A stretch of DNA of 64,000 nucleotides from Dasypus novemcinctus. Taxonomy: Eukaryota; Chordata; Mammalia; Cingulata; Dasypodidae. The stretch is from positions 28,006,770 to 28,070,769 of the forward strand of contig NC_080682.1 in assembly GCF_030445035.2 (NCBI RefSeq), in the 5' to 3' direction. Both the position numbers and the translations under genes were made by a program. Within the stretch, counting starts at the first letter, position 1, and each line of letters begins with the position of its first letter. Below the pieces are notes generated by a model, which had not been told where the DNA came from, did not search any database, and saw only the letters and a list, made by a program, of their open reading frames with translations. Below, piece after piece: positions 13,224-25,904 of this stretch.

Positions 13224-14310
13224 AGGTGCCTTTTTAACATATTTTTTGCCAGGCACTTTTTTTCTTCACATTCTACTGAATAAGAATATTGGAAATCTTA
13301 GAAATCAAATGCAACTTGTGGAAAATTTCATGATTTAATTCTTTCAGTTATAGCTTTTATAAACAATTTTAATAGTGATCATTGGGTAATATTTATTTCA
13401 TCATCATTTTGGAGGAAACATAATCAAATATAATATATTAATGAAATGGTGGTGTTTTCTTTTGACAAAAATGTCTCAAAAATCCATTGAAGTGCTTTAA
13501 GAGGGTAATGTACAATGAAGAAATACCATATATTGTCATTAATTTAAAATTTGAACAAAAATAATTATAGTACAACAAATTGCAAAGGTCAAAATGGGCA
13601 ATTTATTAATAATCATTTCAAGAAAGAAATCTGGGGGAAAAAAGTCATTTTGATGCTTTTCTTTGGATAAAGGGATGTATCTACCCCTAGAATACTTTCT
13701 GCTGTCCTGTTCATCACTGTTCCTGAAGAAGTAATAGAAAAACATCATTGTTAGTAAAGAGTACAAATTACTGAGTATGAAGGTTTTCCTGTGAGACAAG
13801 TTAAAATGCAAGCCTAACACCCCAATTTGTAGCTGTTTGGAAACATGTTAAATCACAGAATTTTAATACCTGCTTCTTCCTTATATTTAATACAATCTTA
13901 TGATGTGAAAATGTTTTCTCATATTTCACAATTACAATTAATGAAAGGCACTTTGTATATATGGTAAAATATAAAGTTAGTACTCAGATATGTGCTTTCT
14001 GCTATAATAGATTTGGATTTAAAAATCTCAATAATCTATTGTTCTTGTAAAATTTAATATAATGGCGTATTAGAACATGATATCAAAATTTGATCAGAAA
14101 TGAAGTGGAAAATAAATATTTAAATTGGCAGATTTCTGTTATCCATTAGAAATTTTTGACATTTTATCTGAGAGAGTAGCAGGACTTCCCTGGGATGGAA
14201 GTTTAATATTTAGTTAACTGCTCAGTTAACTATTGAGAAAAAATACCAATGACAACACAGACACATTCATAGAATAATTGTGGGTGTGGGTATAAAGGTG
14301 TGGGTGTGTG
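13224..14310. other. Unassigned AT-rich intergenic DNA
   Basis: No recognised repeat. A minus-strand open frame of 93 codons at 13539-13820 has a hydrophobic C-terminal end but matches no family I know. It has no splice or start context that would support a gene. Confidence 0.4.
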
Positions 14311-14319
14311 TGACTGCAG

Positions 14320-14757
14320 ACCAAAGTATATTAATTGTTATTGTCATTCATTTTGTGTTGGCAGAAGAGAAGAACTTGTAACACTGATATAAAGATATTG
14401 GTTACCAGAAAGAAGGGAGCAGGAGATGAATGGGTGGAACAGGGTATTTTAGGGGCAGTGATTTTCTTCTGTATAATACTGCAATGACAGACACATGATA
14501 TTAAGCATTTGTGAAGGCCTTTGTATCTGTACACTAAGTGTTATCCATTAGTAAACTATACACTTGTTTAAAAGCAATGCTTCAATTTTGTTTCATTAAC
14601 TGTTACAAATATACCACACTAATCCTAGATGTCAATAATAGAAACTGTATGTGTTTGGGTGTAAGGAGTTATCTGGAAATTCCCAGTTCTTTAGATGTAA
14701 ATTTTCTATATCTAAAACTTCTCCAAAAATATGATTGAAAAATAAAAGTCTTATTTT
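14320..14757 (+). mobile_element. Ancient L1M-type 3' end
   Basis: The tract contains TATAATACTGCAATGACAGA, a spaced ACTAAGTG segment, AGCAATGCTTCAAT, TACCACACTAAT and TTTCTATATCTAAAACTTCT, then AATAAA. It closely parallels 40360-40785. This is the typical order of the old mammalian L1M 3' UTR on the plus strand, with the ending CTAAAACTxCTCxAAAAATA. Confidence 0.7.
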
Positions 14758-15384
14758 TAGTTAGCACTGTTTGCATATCTTAGATTATAGCTAAATAAAG
14801 CATGTATCAGTCCTCCAATGGAACATTTAACATTTATAGTTAAACTGAGCTATCTACATACCTATGGTTATGTTAAAACTGGTTCTTGGCAAAATTCACT
14901 GATTAACTTATATTAATATACTAGTTTTTGTGTAATTTGATTTTCACGTACTATAATTAGAGATGTCTTCAGGAGATGACAGCTTGATATAACTTCACAT
15001 GATTTTGGTAAATGCTCATCACTCATTATGGAGTTAATTCCCATTCTGGAACCCATGTGAAGGACTCCCTAATGCTGACACACTTGTGCCATGTGCCCTT
15101 ACATTCTCAGATCTATCCAGCCCTCTGAAAATATCTTCTGTACTTTTTTGCTCATAACAACAGATATTTGTCTCATTATTATCTTCCCACTGTTCAATTA
15201 GAGAAATTTATTACATCCATCCTGAGTCACCCAAAATTATCTCACAATAATATGATAATGTTTATTTAGTGTATAATTAAAACTCAGGGAAAAAACACAA
15301 AATATAATTTAAAGAAATACTTTCAACCAGATGCTGTTACAGATGGACTAAGATCTGAAAACCTAGCTTGTCTGTCTTCAAGAG

Positions 15385-15655
15385 TATCTTTTTTTTTTTT
15401 TTGCCCTTGATTTTTTTTTATTTTATTTTATTTTATTTACTTTGTAATAATATTACATTAAATATATATATATATATGAGGTCCCATTGAACCCTACCTC
15501 CCCCACCCCACCTCTCCCCCCCCTCAGCAACACTCCCTCCCATCATCATGACACAGCCATTGCATTTGGCAAGTATATCTCTGGGCACCCCCGCACCCCA
15601 TGGTAAACGGTTCACACCATGGCCCACACTCTCCCCCATTCCATCCAGTGGCTTT
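15385..15655 (-). mobile_element. Short L1 3' tail (5'-truncated)
   Basis: A poly-T stretch and a TTTTA run on the plus strand (reverse of the poly-A tail, 15389-15437) lead into ATATGAGGTCCCATT, a C-rich tract, ATCATCATGACACAGCCATTG and CATTCCATCCAGTGG. It is the same L1 tail subfamily as 1328-1612. Copy C shows a deletion across this interval rather than a clean empty site. Confidence 0.75.
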
Positions 15656-16984
15656 GATGAAGATTTTTGCTTATTTGCTATCTCTACCTTTAACCTCTGT
15701 CTTTCAACATGAATTTTCATTTGTCATCATTCCTCAATGCTCACACCAATGAGCAAATCCCCAAGAAATTATCTCCCATTACCTGAATATACACATGCTT
15801 CAGCCTTACTAATTCTGCTTTGTTTATTTATGTAGTATTTGAATGGATATTATTAGTGGAAATTTACTTTTATTTCAATAATATTCACTTTTTTCCCCCA
15901 GAAAGGATATTGTCCACTATAACAAGTCCATGAATAGAAGGTAATCAAAAGTTAATTCTTGAGACTGAATTTGAGATTTAATCTGATAATTTCCAGCATA
16001 AAATTTTCTAACCAATTTTGTAATGAGAACTCACGTATGTCTATTAGAACAAATATATTTTTGATAGCAGATAGAGGATTAAATCTATACTCAAATGTCC
16101 CCTTGAAAAGGTATTTTCAGAAATAAAATGCTAATTATAATATTGATATCATTTTTTCTTATAATGAAATCCAGCTACCTGAAACCATGACATCTCAAAT
16201 ATATTTTACTTATTACCTTTTCAGGTGTTTCTTTTTACTGTAATAAAGGAAAAAAAATACTTCAAAATTGTTTCTATATCCATTTCTTATAAAAATCAAA
16301 ATTTCTGCAGCATTTTGAATCAGTTCAAGTCTCTCCTTCCATTCAAGTCAGGTTTTCAAATGTTCGCTGCAAAGATTTAGCCATGGTTATACCCTGGTTT
16401 AACAGTTTAGCTGCTTCCTCAAATTAACTAAAATAATTTTTGTAAGGAAAATAAAAACTTAACTCTGGGAGCAAGGAAGCCCTTACTTAAGCCTATCAAT
16501 ATGTGGCCAATAATTCAGTCCACAAATTAGACAAATTGATATCATGTTAATCTGCATTAAAATGCACTATCCACTTTTTCTCCTAGTAAAGTAAAAACCT
16601 AACTAAAAATAAATAATGTCCATGATTTTCTATTTACCAGGTCAATATGGTAAATTGGCATATTTAACTCTGAAGTTAAAAATTTTCACACTTCGTCTCT
16701 GAACTCTGTTTTCCTTCATCAAGGATGAGTTCTTTGACTTCCATTGCTCACATTGGAACATACTGTGTAAACACATAAAACAGTCATCATTTAATACTTG
16801 CTGATATGAAAGTTTGATTAGTATCTATATTAAGCACTACATTGAATCTGCAATAACTTTAAAGTAGAATTTTTTTCTGTCTACAAAATTGTATGCCCAG
16901 GGCAAATAGGTTAAAAATATATATTTTAGAAAATAGTCAAGAAATGAGCAACAGTTACTAGCAAGAATTAGCAATTCTATTATG

Positions 16985-17180
16985 CCACTTAATAATGACT
17001 GGAAAACACATTATTATTAATGTATTCTAATTATTATATCTTCATAACAAATTCAAGAGTTGAGTCCATTAATATCTATCATAATGGATCTCAGCTGAAG
17101 ACAAAAGGGATATACAATTTACGTAATTTTCTCAAAACCACATAGCTCATTAGTGATACCAGCTTGCAAAACTAAATTTT
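16985..17180 (-). mobile_element. MIR fragment
   Basis: The order TATTATATCTTCATAACAAA, then AGCTGAAGACAAA, CTCAAAACCACATAGCTCATTAG and GCTTGCAAAACTAA resembles the reverse of the MIR core and its conserved cacatagctagt segment. It is heavily diverged. Confidence 0.45.
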
Positions 17181-17454
17181 CTCAGTAAAGACTCCCTACA
17201 TTTGAGTACTTTTAGAATGAGAGACCAAAATGATCTTTTCAATTTGTCCACTGATTCTCATGCCTCCTGACAATATTTTATGAAATGAAGAATTCTTCAT
17301 TATGTCAATGGTAGAAATAAGAGAGAAAGGGATATTTTTATGAAGGACAAACTTACTTCATTAGATTTGAGAAGTCATTCAGATGGTTGATACATGAAGA
17401 ATTTGCAGGTTTTTATCCCAGGTGATCTATAAGATGAAGATGATAAAAATGGAA

Positions 17455-17610
17455 GTAACTGTAGAAAAAAAAAGGATTGGAAGAGGGAGAGAAGGAGGAG
17501 AGAAGGAGGAGAGGAATGAAAAAGAGTTGGAAAAACAGAAATAGAAGTAGATGTTGATGTAGAAGAAGAAAGGAGAAGGAGAAAATGAGAAGAAAAGATG
17601 GTGAAGTTGG
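17455..17610. repeat. Purine-rich low-complexity tract
   Basis: About 150 bases are almost all A and G on the plus strand (GGAGGAGAGAAGGAGG and similar). The antisense open frame over it (S, F and L rich) is an artefact of composition. Confidence 0.7.
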
Positions 17611-18534
17611 AGAACATTTGGAAAAGAAAGTGGATGAGATCAGTTTTACCTATAAAGATTTTAAGGTTCAGCTGCATTTTTAAGGTACAACACTAGAACC
17701 CCAGAAATGTATTATAATGGCATAGGTGGAGTTATGCAGAATATAGCTATATAAAGAAAATTATAAATATAAGGGATTAAAGTATGGAGAGTAGAAAATG
17801 TTATAAACAATTTTTAGATGGTAAGATTGATAACTTAGATAACATAAAATTGTACATTTCATCTAAAGTCAGAAAAAAATGTGTAAAATATTTATTCCTA
17901 TGTCTCTAAAAGAAATTGTACTTTTACTTAAAATTCATCCAAATGAGAAAGGAAGATGAAATAGATGTCCAAATGTAAAATCTCACCTTTTACTCAGACT
18001 GGAAGGTGAACAGAGTGCTGAGTGAAACCTATTCAACCTACCAGAAAAGGACAACCCCTTTGGAGATAGTAGAACAACATCATAAAATAAATCTGGTTGC
18101 TAGAATTACTGCAAGGAAGAGAATCACCTATAAAGCCTAGTTATCTAGAGTTTATACTGTTCCACCTAAGGATGATACTTACCTTTTGTTGAGCTCTTCT
18201 ATTTCAGAAGCCCTTAATTATAGGACCCATCTAAAGCCTGATTAATGCTGGTTCTTTCCCCAGCCCAATCACATCATTTGATATTCAACCTTTCCTGTAG
18301 AATATTCTTTCTTTCTGAAAATAGGATTATAATTATATGTTTGAGTATATTTAGCAACTCTCTCCAAAATTATATTCTTCTATTAGCATCTCTAGTGGTG
18401 TCCACAAACAACCTATGTTTCACATCACTGTCTTTGTTGATAGTTTTTAATATAATAAAGTCACAGACTGTATGATTTTAACTCTGAAAAGAGTAGCATA
18501 TATTTGTAGAAAAAATGTCATGTGATAACATGGT

Positions 18535-18664
18535 GATTAAGAATTTGAGCTACAAATTCAATCTGCCTAGTTTCTAATTTTAACTTGGCCCTAAACCTGT
18601 TGCTTGATGATGAATTAAGCTATGAAACCCCTGTATGCTCCAGTTTCACCATATGTAAAATTCC
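18535..18664 (+). mobile_element. MIR element
   Basis: It reads as a diverged MIR: GATTAAGAATTTGAGC, TTTAACTTGGCCCTAAACCT, TGAATTAAGCTATGAAACCC, then CCAGTTTCACCATATGTAAAA, the counterpart of the MIR tcagtttcctcatctgtaaaa end. The same element is present in copy C at about 56620-56755, so it predates the duplication. Confidence 0.7.
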
Positions 18665-19440
18665 GCCATTCAAATATATTTATTGGGGCACTCTTCTAGG
18701 TGTTGGGGAGACAGTATTGAAAATAGTTGGCAAAAATCAATCCTGTGCTCATAGAGCTCTCAATGTGTAGGAAAACAGGAGAAACAAAAGGTATGAACAG
18801 ACTACATAGATTGTAAGGTGGCACAAGGGCTAGGGAAAACAAATATCGCAATGGTGAAAGACAGAGCAGGTGTGCATTTAATTGGGTATATCGGATGATC
18901 TTAAGAGTTAGAGAATGGAAGGACCCATGAAGTTATCTGGAGGAAGAGAATTTCAAGGAAAAGAAAAATTCTAAGTTTTCCAGGCAGCATCAGAACTAAT
19001 GCATATTCCTATACACAAGGGTGAGGAGGTCTGTGCGGCTACTCCAAAGTGGACTAGATCATATTGGATCTGTAAACTTTTGTAAAAAAAATATATTTTA
19101 CTCTGATTGAGATGGGAATTCTTGTGAGTTTTGTGACAGAAAGTGAAATAAGACAACTTTTAACAGTATTGTTTTGGCCTCCACAATGAGATTAAACTCA
19201 AGGGGTATAAAGCAGAAAACAGAGACAATCTAAAGGATGTGACAAAGGGGCCAAGGTGGTAGCAGAGAAAGTGTTGAGAAATAATCACTATCCAAATATA
19301 TTTTGCAATATAGATGATACGCTGATGGACTCAATGTGATGTGTGCATGATGTAGAGAAAATGACAGGTTGCGTCTCAAGTCTTTGAGCAAGTAGGATGA
19401 TAGCTTTTCACTCCTTGAGATTACATTTGAGATATACAAG
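18665..19440 (+). mobile_element. L2 (LINE2) 3' region
   Basis: It begins with TTTATTGGGGCACTCTTCTAGGTGTTGGGGAGACAG-type sequence, the classic L2 stattgagc...ggtgctggggatacag order. It continues through AGGGTGAGGAGGTCTGTG, GATGGGAATTC, GGCCAAGGTGGTAGCAGAGAAAGTG and GCTGATGGACT to GAGCAAGTAGGATGATAG. The copy C counterpart is 56760-57600. Confidence 0.7.
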
Positions 19441-19545
19441 TATCTAAGAGTTATCTTGTGAAGATAAAGTATATTAATTATATACCTAAAGCCCTTTGAA
19501 TATTCTCTGGCACTCTGTAAGTGCTCATTAAGTATTTATGTTTTT
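19441..19545. mobile_element. MIR-like 3' end
   Basis: TCTGGCACTCTGTAAGTGCTCATTAAGTA matches the MIR end ctggcacatagtaggtgctcaataaat. The same element is at 35-90 and 57665-57705 in copies A and C. Confidence 0.55.
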
Positions 19546-21930
19546 ACTCTTATTATAGGACATGAATCAATTGTAAACAAAGGAAAAACATATTTTCATG
19601 CTCTATTTCAGATTTTTAATCATTTTAAATAGTCCAAAATTTACCTTTACAATACATAGAATTTATTTTTGGAATTTTTAAATTATTTTTTTAAAGATAC
19701 CTCATTCACAAAAATATACATAGAATTTTGACATATCTCCATGCACAAAGGATTTTGTCTTAAAAATACTTCAGACCAACCCTTACACAAAACATGATAT
19801 GCACTGACTTAAATAGGGAAAAAAGAAGGAAAATGTCAATAATTTACTGTGTTCACAATGCTTAGTGTTTATATTGCATTTATTTAAAACCACTCACAAA
19901 TTTTTCTAGAATATATTATAAGAGGACAGGGTAGTCTCAATTTAACTGAAGAAAATCAATTTCTGAACTTACTACTTTCTAAAAAATTTTTAAAAATCTC
20001 TTAACTATAGTTGCCAAAAAACCCAACAGGATTCATTTTCTAAGTCATAGAAATGTACATAAATGAAAGGAAGGCCAGCAGAGTTCATTAAAAAGATGTA
20101 AAGGATCCATAAATTAAAGACTCAATACCTGTAGGAGATGTGAGATTAGATTAAAAATTTTATTATTAAAAATAAATCCTTAGCAAATCATATAGCTAAT
20201 TGTAAACAAAAGAATGAAAAATTGCAATAAATTTAAATTCTAGATGACATAGAAATCATAAAAATATAGTAATTTATATGTATATTATATATAATAAGAA
20301 AATTTTATGGAAATACAGGAAGTAGAGGAAAATAATGAATATTTTAATTTTCTATAAATTAATAAAAAGTTATGAACTAGTGAGATTTCATCACATTTTT
20401 TATCCTAAAAAGTTTGAAACTTATATTAATATTTCAGAAATCGTTCAGGAAAATTAGCAATTATAACTCTACAAAGAAAACCTTAATATAAATTAAAATA
20501 ATACAAATCACTTGAAGGGAAAATATACCTAATAACCATTACTTATTTATTTACATAAAAATAATCAAACAGGAAAATGAAGAAAAGATACTTCCTTAAT
20601 TATACTTTGAACAGCAGAGAAAATTAAAACTGAACATCTAGATTGTGTAGAAGCATTTTTAAAGGAAATATTAGCAAGTTGCCTGAATAAAATGTATGAG
20701 ATGTCACCAAATTTAGATTGATAATCATTCATAGCTTTACAACTTTTACATATTAAAGTTATTTAAAAAAATGAACAAATATTTTATTTCAAAAATTACA
20801 TCTTTTTAAAGAACATAATCATGCAGAAAACAAGAAAAATGATATGATGACTATTCATAACAAAATTAAACAATGACAGTAATTATAAAATCTAGTCGAT
20901 GTGTGACTTAAAGATAGGGTTTTCAAATGGTTAGCATGTTGAAGCAAAACTGGTATAACTAAATGTGATATTTAACTTCATGAATATATAAAACGTCAGG
21001 GCTTAAAGCATTGCAAGATAAGATTCTTGATTTCGCTAATGTACCAAAATGATATTCCTCTCGAAATGAAGTAACAATGAAATTGACAAAGGTTATAGTG
21101 CTGAGTGGAAAAGAAAGGCTGCAAAATAGAAACTGAAAATGACAAGTTTATATATATATATATATGTTATATATATACATACATAAATATAAGGTTTGTC
21201 TATACAAGTAAAAACTCTCAAAAATTAAGGTATTTCTATTTTTTGAAATGGTCTAAAATGTACATCAAATTTTTATCAGTGTGAACATACACTTTTTTCT
21301 AAAACTTAATTCTATCACAATAACATACTTTTCTCTAAGACCAAATATTGAAGTTCTTTTTTCTTTTTCAGCTGTTTGTTTTGAATAAGATTAACCAAAA
21401 GTATTCATCAAACACCAGTGAACATTTTCATACAAAATTTACTGTGTATTGAAAATTTTCAGGAATATAAGCATTCTCATGATCCTTTCCAAAATTTATT
21501 AGTATAACATTAATTCATAGCATGTTTTAATTTTTAAGGTAACTGTATGTATCTAGAATTTTTTTCTTGTACAGTTGTAAATAATATTCTTATACTTCGA
21601 CTTACAAAGAGATATATAGGTAAAAATGTGGAAGATTTGGAATCTAAATTATGGATTTTCAGTCAAAAGCAGCACTCTGAAAGATTGCTACATTTTTCTC
21701 TAGAAAATAAATGAATAATGACAGCGCTTTTCTTAAGAAAATTCTCTGAATTCAGAATATTGATGGGGATTTTTATGATAAAATTTGATAGGAAACACTA
21801 CATTTTTGTTGTGTTCTTGTTGTTGCACGTGATTGACCTTAAACACACATATATTTAATCTAAAAGTTTAACACATATCTCTTGGTTTCCAATTACTTTG
21901 TAAAGATAAAAAGATATTTTTGAAATGTTC
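19546..21930. other. AT-rich non-coding part of copy B
   Basis: Homologous to copies A and C but without a recognised gene. It includes a TA microsatellite at 21148-21176 (the matching tract in copy C is near 63308) and a MIR-like stretch at 21535-21690. Confidence 0.5.
21535..21690 (-). mobile_element. MIR fragment downstream of the receptor
   Basis: Order AAGGTAACTGTA, TGTACAGTTGTAAAT, TTACAAAGAGATATATAGGTAAAA, ATTTGGAATCTAAA. The copy C counterpart at 63605-63730 is better preserved (TGAAGAGACTAGATTGAAAC, TATACAGCTAAAAATCTGGCAG, ATCTAGAATCTAAACTC), which makes the MIR assignment readable. Confidence 0.5.
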
Positions 21931-22065
21931 CAGATCATATGTGGTCAAATAGAGGAAGACTCAACAGAAATTCAAACTAATTAAATGATGCTACCTTGTT
22001 TAAAGAATAAATATCCAAATAGGAAAGAAAGAAAAAATGCACTTTAATGTTCGGCATCCCTGTCA

Positions 22066-23016
22066 CTAAAATTGCCTGGAGTTCTCTCTCTTCTGCATAA
22101 CTCTAATAAGAGCATTTTTCACTTCTTTGTTTCTAAGACTATAAATGAGTGGATTCAGCATGGGGATTACCATAGTATAAAACACAGAGGCCACTTGATC
22201 CCTTCCCAAGGAGTAGGAATTCTTTGGTTTTAAATAAGTAAAAATCATGGTGCTGTAAAAGATGGTTACTCCCACGAGGTGGGAGGCACAAGTAGAGAAG
22301 GCTTTGCGCTTTCCTGAAGTGGAATTCATTTTTAGGATATTAGACAGAATGGACACATAGGAAACAGTGATTGTGCTAAGAGACCCCATTATGTTTATAA
22401 AAGCAAGAATGATTATCATGATTTCAGTACCACGAGTGTCAGTGCAGGACAGGGCTAAAACTGGGGTTGTGTCACAGAAAAAGTGATAGACTACATGGGA
22501 TTTACAGAAATGCAAACTGCTGATGCAAAGAACAATAGCTAATGATTGACTAAAGCCAATCATATAGGACACAGTGATAAAGGCATAGCAGAGTCGCCTG
22601 GACATAACAACGTGGTAGTGCAGAGGATTACAGATAGCTACATAGCGGTCATAGGCCATGGAAGAGAGAAAGAAAAACTCAGTGACAACCAAGAAGACAA
22701 AGAAAAACATCTGGGTAAAGCAGTCACTGAATGAAATATATTTGTTGGAAGTCAGTAAGTTCTCTAAAGTGTTAGGTATGATTACTGTTGAGTAACTGAG
22801 GTCAAGGAATGAAAGGTGACTGAGGAAAAAATACATGGGTGTGTGAAGCTGGTGATCCAGGCGAATGAGCAATATCATACCTGCATTCCCCAGCATAGTA
22901 ATCAAGTATATCAGGAGAAATAATATAAAGAGGAATTGCGGGATCTCTTCAGATTCTGTCAATCCAAGTAGAATGAAATCAGGTCCATTTGTGTAATTCC
23001 TACTTTCCATAGCCAT
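22066..23016 (-). CDS. Olfactory receptor, class II, intact single coding exon (316 aa)
   Basis: Odorant-receptor GPCR, expected in olfactory neuron cilia membranes, where the family signals through G-olf and cAMP. Seen in the translation: N-glycosylation site NYT at residues 7-9, GN at 43-44 in TM1, LHTPMY at 57-62, conserved C99, [10 protein letters not shown] at 120-129 (end of TM3), extracellular-loop-2 cysteines C164, C171, C181 and C191, SY at 209-210 in TM5, [10 protein letters not shown] at 238-247 before TM6, and [12 protein letters not shown] at 285-296 in TM7. Length is normal for the family and there is no frame break. The open frame extends one codon upstream to a TTG, but the first ATG is at 23016-23014 (MAMES); a second ATG six bases on (MES...) is equally plausible and resembles many receptors. 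The stop is TAG at 22066-22068. Overall style suggests the OR5/OR8/OR9 group, but I cannot fix the subfamily. It lies in duplicated block B. Confidence 0.95.
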   Translation of the reverse strand: MAMESRNYTNGPDFILLGLTESEEIPQFLFILFLLIYLITMLGNAGMILLIRLDHQLHTPMYFFLSHLSFLDLSYSTVIIPNTLENLLTSNKYISFSDCFTQMFFFVFLVVTEFFFLSSMAYDRYVAICNPLHYHVVMSRRLCYAFITVSYMIGFSQSLAIVLCISSLHFCKSHVVYHFFCDTTPVLALSCTDTRGTEIMIIILAFINIMGSLSTITVSYVSILSNILKMNSTSGKRKAFSTCASHLVGVTIFYSTMIFTYLKPKNSYSLGRDQVASVFYTMVIPMLNPLIYSLRNKEVKNALIRVMQKRENSRQF

Positions 23017-23045
23017 CAACTATTGTAAACTATTAAGAAATTAAA
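23017..23045 (-). promoter_or_regulatory. Possible splice acceptor just before the olfactory receptor start
   Basis: Reading the minus strand, a T-rich but weak pyrimidine stretch is followed by ACAATAG, with the AG at 23021-23020. Three bases later comes the first ATG of the receptor. Olfactory receptor genes usually have an intron in the 5' UTR that ends close to the start codon, so this is a reasonable acceptor. No upstream exon or promoter could be picked out by eye. Confidence 0.4.
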
Positions 23046-23285
23046 TGTGAAACTTAACATGAATGACTTCAAACAAAGCTTTTATAAATCTAAACACCTG
23101 GAGTTTAAAATAGTTTAGTGATTTTAGAAACTTAAAGCATAATTTTCAAAATATGACTGAAAAAAATGTAAGTTTGTCGATGTAAATCTGGTATAAATCA
23201 ACTTTGGATACTTCATAATGGAAATTCATATATATGCATAATAGAATGATTCAATACTTTTAGCAATATTACCTAAGGTAAAATA
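23046..23285. other. Upstream flank of the olfactory receptor
   Basis: AT-rich sequence that would be intron or promoter-side DNA of the receptor. No TATA box, CpG-rich stretch or upstream exon is evident by eye. Confidence 0.3.
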
Positions 23286-23289
23286 CTTA

Positions 23290-23445
23290 TTAATATTAAA
23301 ATATTATATCATAGGTATTAGTATTTTACACATTTTTTAGATGAGACATATGGCATATAACTTTAAGTAACTTTCCAGAGACAAATCATTAATTTATTTT
23401 AAGGCAATTCTACCAGAATTGATTTGAGTCCAGAGATAATGATCA
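23290..23445 (-). mobile_element. MIR fragment upstream of the receptor
   Basis: TTTACACATTTTTTAGATGAGACAT, TTAAGTAACTTTCCAGAGACAAATCATTA and GATTTGAGTCCAGAGAT follow the reverse MIR order (ttttacagatgaggaaac, taacttgcccaaggtcaca, cgaacccaggt). Confidence 0.55.
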
Positions 23446-25900
23446 AAATACTATGTTCCCCTTTGTATTTAATTTCAGGAAAATAAAAATCTATTTATGT
23501 AATAAACAATGATATAGATTTTTAATTCATTATTTACTCTTCTGTGATTGCCAATATTATTTAGTACAAATGACACATCAGAAATTAAACCTTAGGTGCA
23601 TTTACATTACAGAGCACGCTATACTACTAATTTTCAGAAGACAGATTTTTTTAACAAATTTGTAAACTCCTTCCAAATATTTTATTTTCATTATATGTTC
23701 ATTGCTTGATGACTCTGATTTTAATTCCATAAATACTATATTTACATTTCTAGAAATCCTGTCATTAATTAGGTAATCCCTAGATGATATTTAAAGGCTT
23801 GTGCATAATATTTTCATAATATTCCATTTTTTTAGGTAAATTAAAATGTTCTAAATTTGACAGAAATACTTACCATGACTCAAAATTGGTGAAAAATTCC
23901 TTCAGCATTATGTCTAGAACTTTGTCATCTGAAAATTTTTCTCTCAGGTAGAATATTTAAGGTTTTTGTGACATATTTCTTTTCTTTGGGATAACTAATG
24001 TTTAATTTTTATGCATATATCTATAGAGAGAATGAGAGCAAGAGTCAGGTCTTGCTCAAATAGAAATAGAAAGTTTACCTGGGAATTGTTTCCCAAGCTA
24101 CTGTGAAAACAAGCAGAGCAGTGTATCCCTTGCCTTTCATCCTGATATTGCCAGGGCGACTCTTATATTGACGATTGCTGATAATGCAATATTTGGTAAT
24201 CTCTGGGACCAATTCCAGGGAAGATTGCTTGGCATCATGTCAAGGATAAAGGTTCAAGGACTAAGGCATCCATTTGAGGTTTGTAACAGAGAATTGCCTT
24301 CACTTTAGAAGTTACATAATGTTGAGTAGCATTTCTGGTATTCTCTTGTGATCCTCTAGTTTATGACTGGGTTAAAAGAGGTCATTTCTACAGAATATTT
24401 AATTGCTCTGTGGCTGAAAGGCCAGATCATTAACCACTAAGAATGGAATAACACATTTTGCCCAATGAGACCATCACTGGATTAATTATTGTTCATCGTT
24501 CATTTTATAACTATTACTACACAAATAAATGAAAGAAAAAATCTTTCATAAATATTGTTACATTTTAGATGCATTTGCCTCCAAGTATTTTATGCATATA
24601 CAGCTTACTTATATTTATACTTAAATGCCTTTATATAATTCTATCTTGCTGAATTGTCAGTAATTTCCTGATATTATTAAATATTTTTAATACATACACC
24701 TTGACCTCTGTTACAATAAACATTTGTAGAATCCACAATTTCATGTATTTTGCCTTACTGTTGCAGCATAACTGCCTTCTTTCCAGGAGTGTGAACCAGC
24801 TTATTAACAGCCAGTTTTGAGGCATCCAAGGAAATTTGAAGGTGTTTCTCCACTCAGGTTTGGGTGTGTCAACTAATTAATTGCTACAGCAAATGCAATG
24901 TATTTAGACACCATACGCTTTTGTGCAATTTGTGTTATTATTTTAATTTATTGGTGTTTATTATATTAAGAGAAATATGCTGCACAAATGTAAAAATCAG
25001 TGCTGAAATGAGTAAAGATTTTATAATTACATTAATGGCCAAAAGTTTACTTCCATTTTATACACCCATGTGAAATGAATTCCTGTGTATCTTTCATTAA
25101 TTAACAATAATTAAATCAATTTTCTTGTAGATTTTGAAGCAATTCCTGGAAAAAATGCTGTTTACATGGCAGAATTTCCAGAGTAATTTTGTTGTATAGA
25201 TCAAAGAATTTTAAAATAATATTTTATATATTAAAGTTTTGTATGTGCAATTCATAAAAAATTCAGTGACACTGATATAAATTTATTTGACAATTAAAAG
25301 CCAGACTCAATTTATTTCATAATAGGTCATTTTAGGGTTCTATATCAATACAGCCTAAATAGGATCTGTTTAGTGCTTGCAAAATAACAATAAGGAAGTT
25401 TTTCTTCCCAGCCCTGCAGTAATTTTTATAGATATTAAGTGTATTTTCAAATAATAAAAGTAATAGTTGAAGAAAAAATAATTCTCAAACCTAGATATAA
25501 CTAATCATTTTTACTGAATCTTTATTGTTGAGATTCTAATGTAATACCACTAACAACAAAAAAAAATTAAAAGTGACAAGGTCAGGAGTAAGAAACAGAA
25601 AGGAAACATGACTTATTTGTCCTACATTTCAACAAAATTAAAACTTTTTTTCTGACAATTATTCAATGTCATTGATTAATAAAATTCTATTCCTCTTTTT
25701 AATGATCTCCATTTTATATGTGATTTGAAGCTCTATTTAGTAATTTTATAGTTTTCTGATAACTTGCCTCTATGTTATTCTATACTACCCTTCATATCTC
25801 TGGAATACAAAGGTGTACTTTGTTTCTAATAGTACTGCATTACACAGGTTTATTTATGTACTTATATTTAAAGGGATACACTTTTACATCCTTTTACTAT
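23446..25900. other. AT-rich intergenic DNA, no gene recognised
   Basis: About 2.4 kb without a supported gene. The open frames are short and lack domain signatures. This would be the far-upstream side of the receptor. Confidence 0.45.
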
Positions 25901-25904
25901 TCAT

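Larger units (their letters stand above)
14815..25000. repeat. Duplicated block, copy B, carrying the olfactory receptor
   Basis: Positions 14815-19452 align with copy C 54425-57617, 19453-20735 with copy A 1-1262, and 19650-21934 with copy C 61449-64000. Anchors include AATTAGAGATGTCTTCAGG (14957 and 54543), TTATACCCTGGTTTA (near 16388 and 54838), the CATTTGATATTC/CACCTGATATTC region (near 18275 and 56375) and the GACCTTA anchor (21835 and 63901). The right boundary is uncertain, because both comparison copies leave the comparison before the receptor. Confidence 0.75.

Noticed and set aside
13539..13820. 93-codon minus-strand frame with a hydrophobic end
   Set aside because: No recognised family, no repeated or conserved counterpart in the window and no exon context. 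Could be chance in AT-rich DNA.
22546..22734. 62-codon plus-strand frame inside the receptor
   Set aside because: Antisense shadow of the receptor coding sequence.
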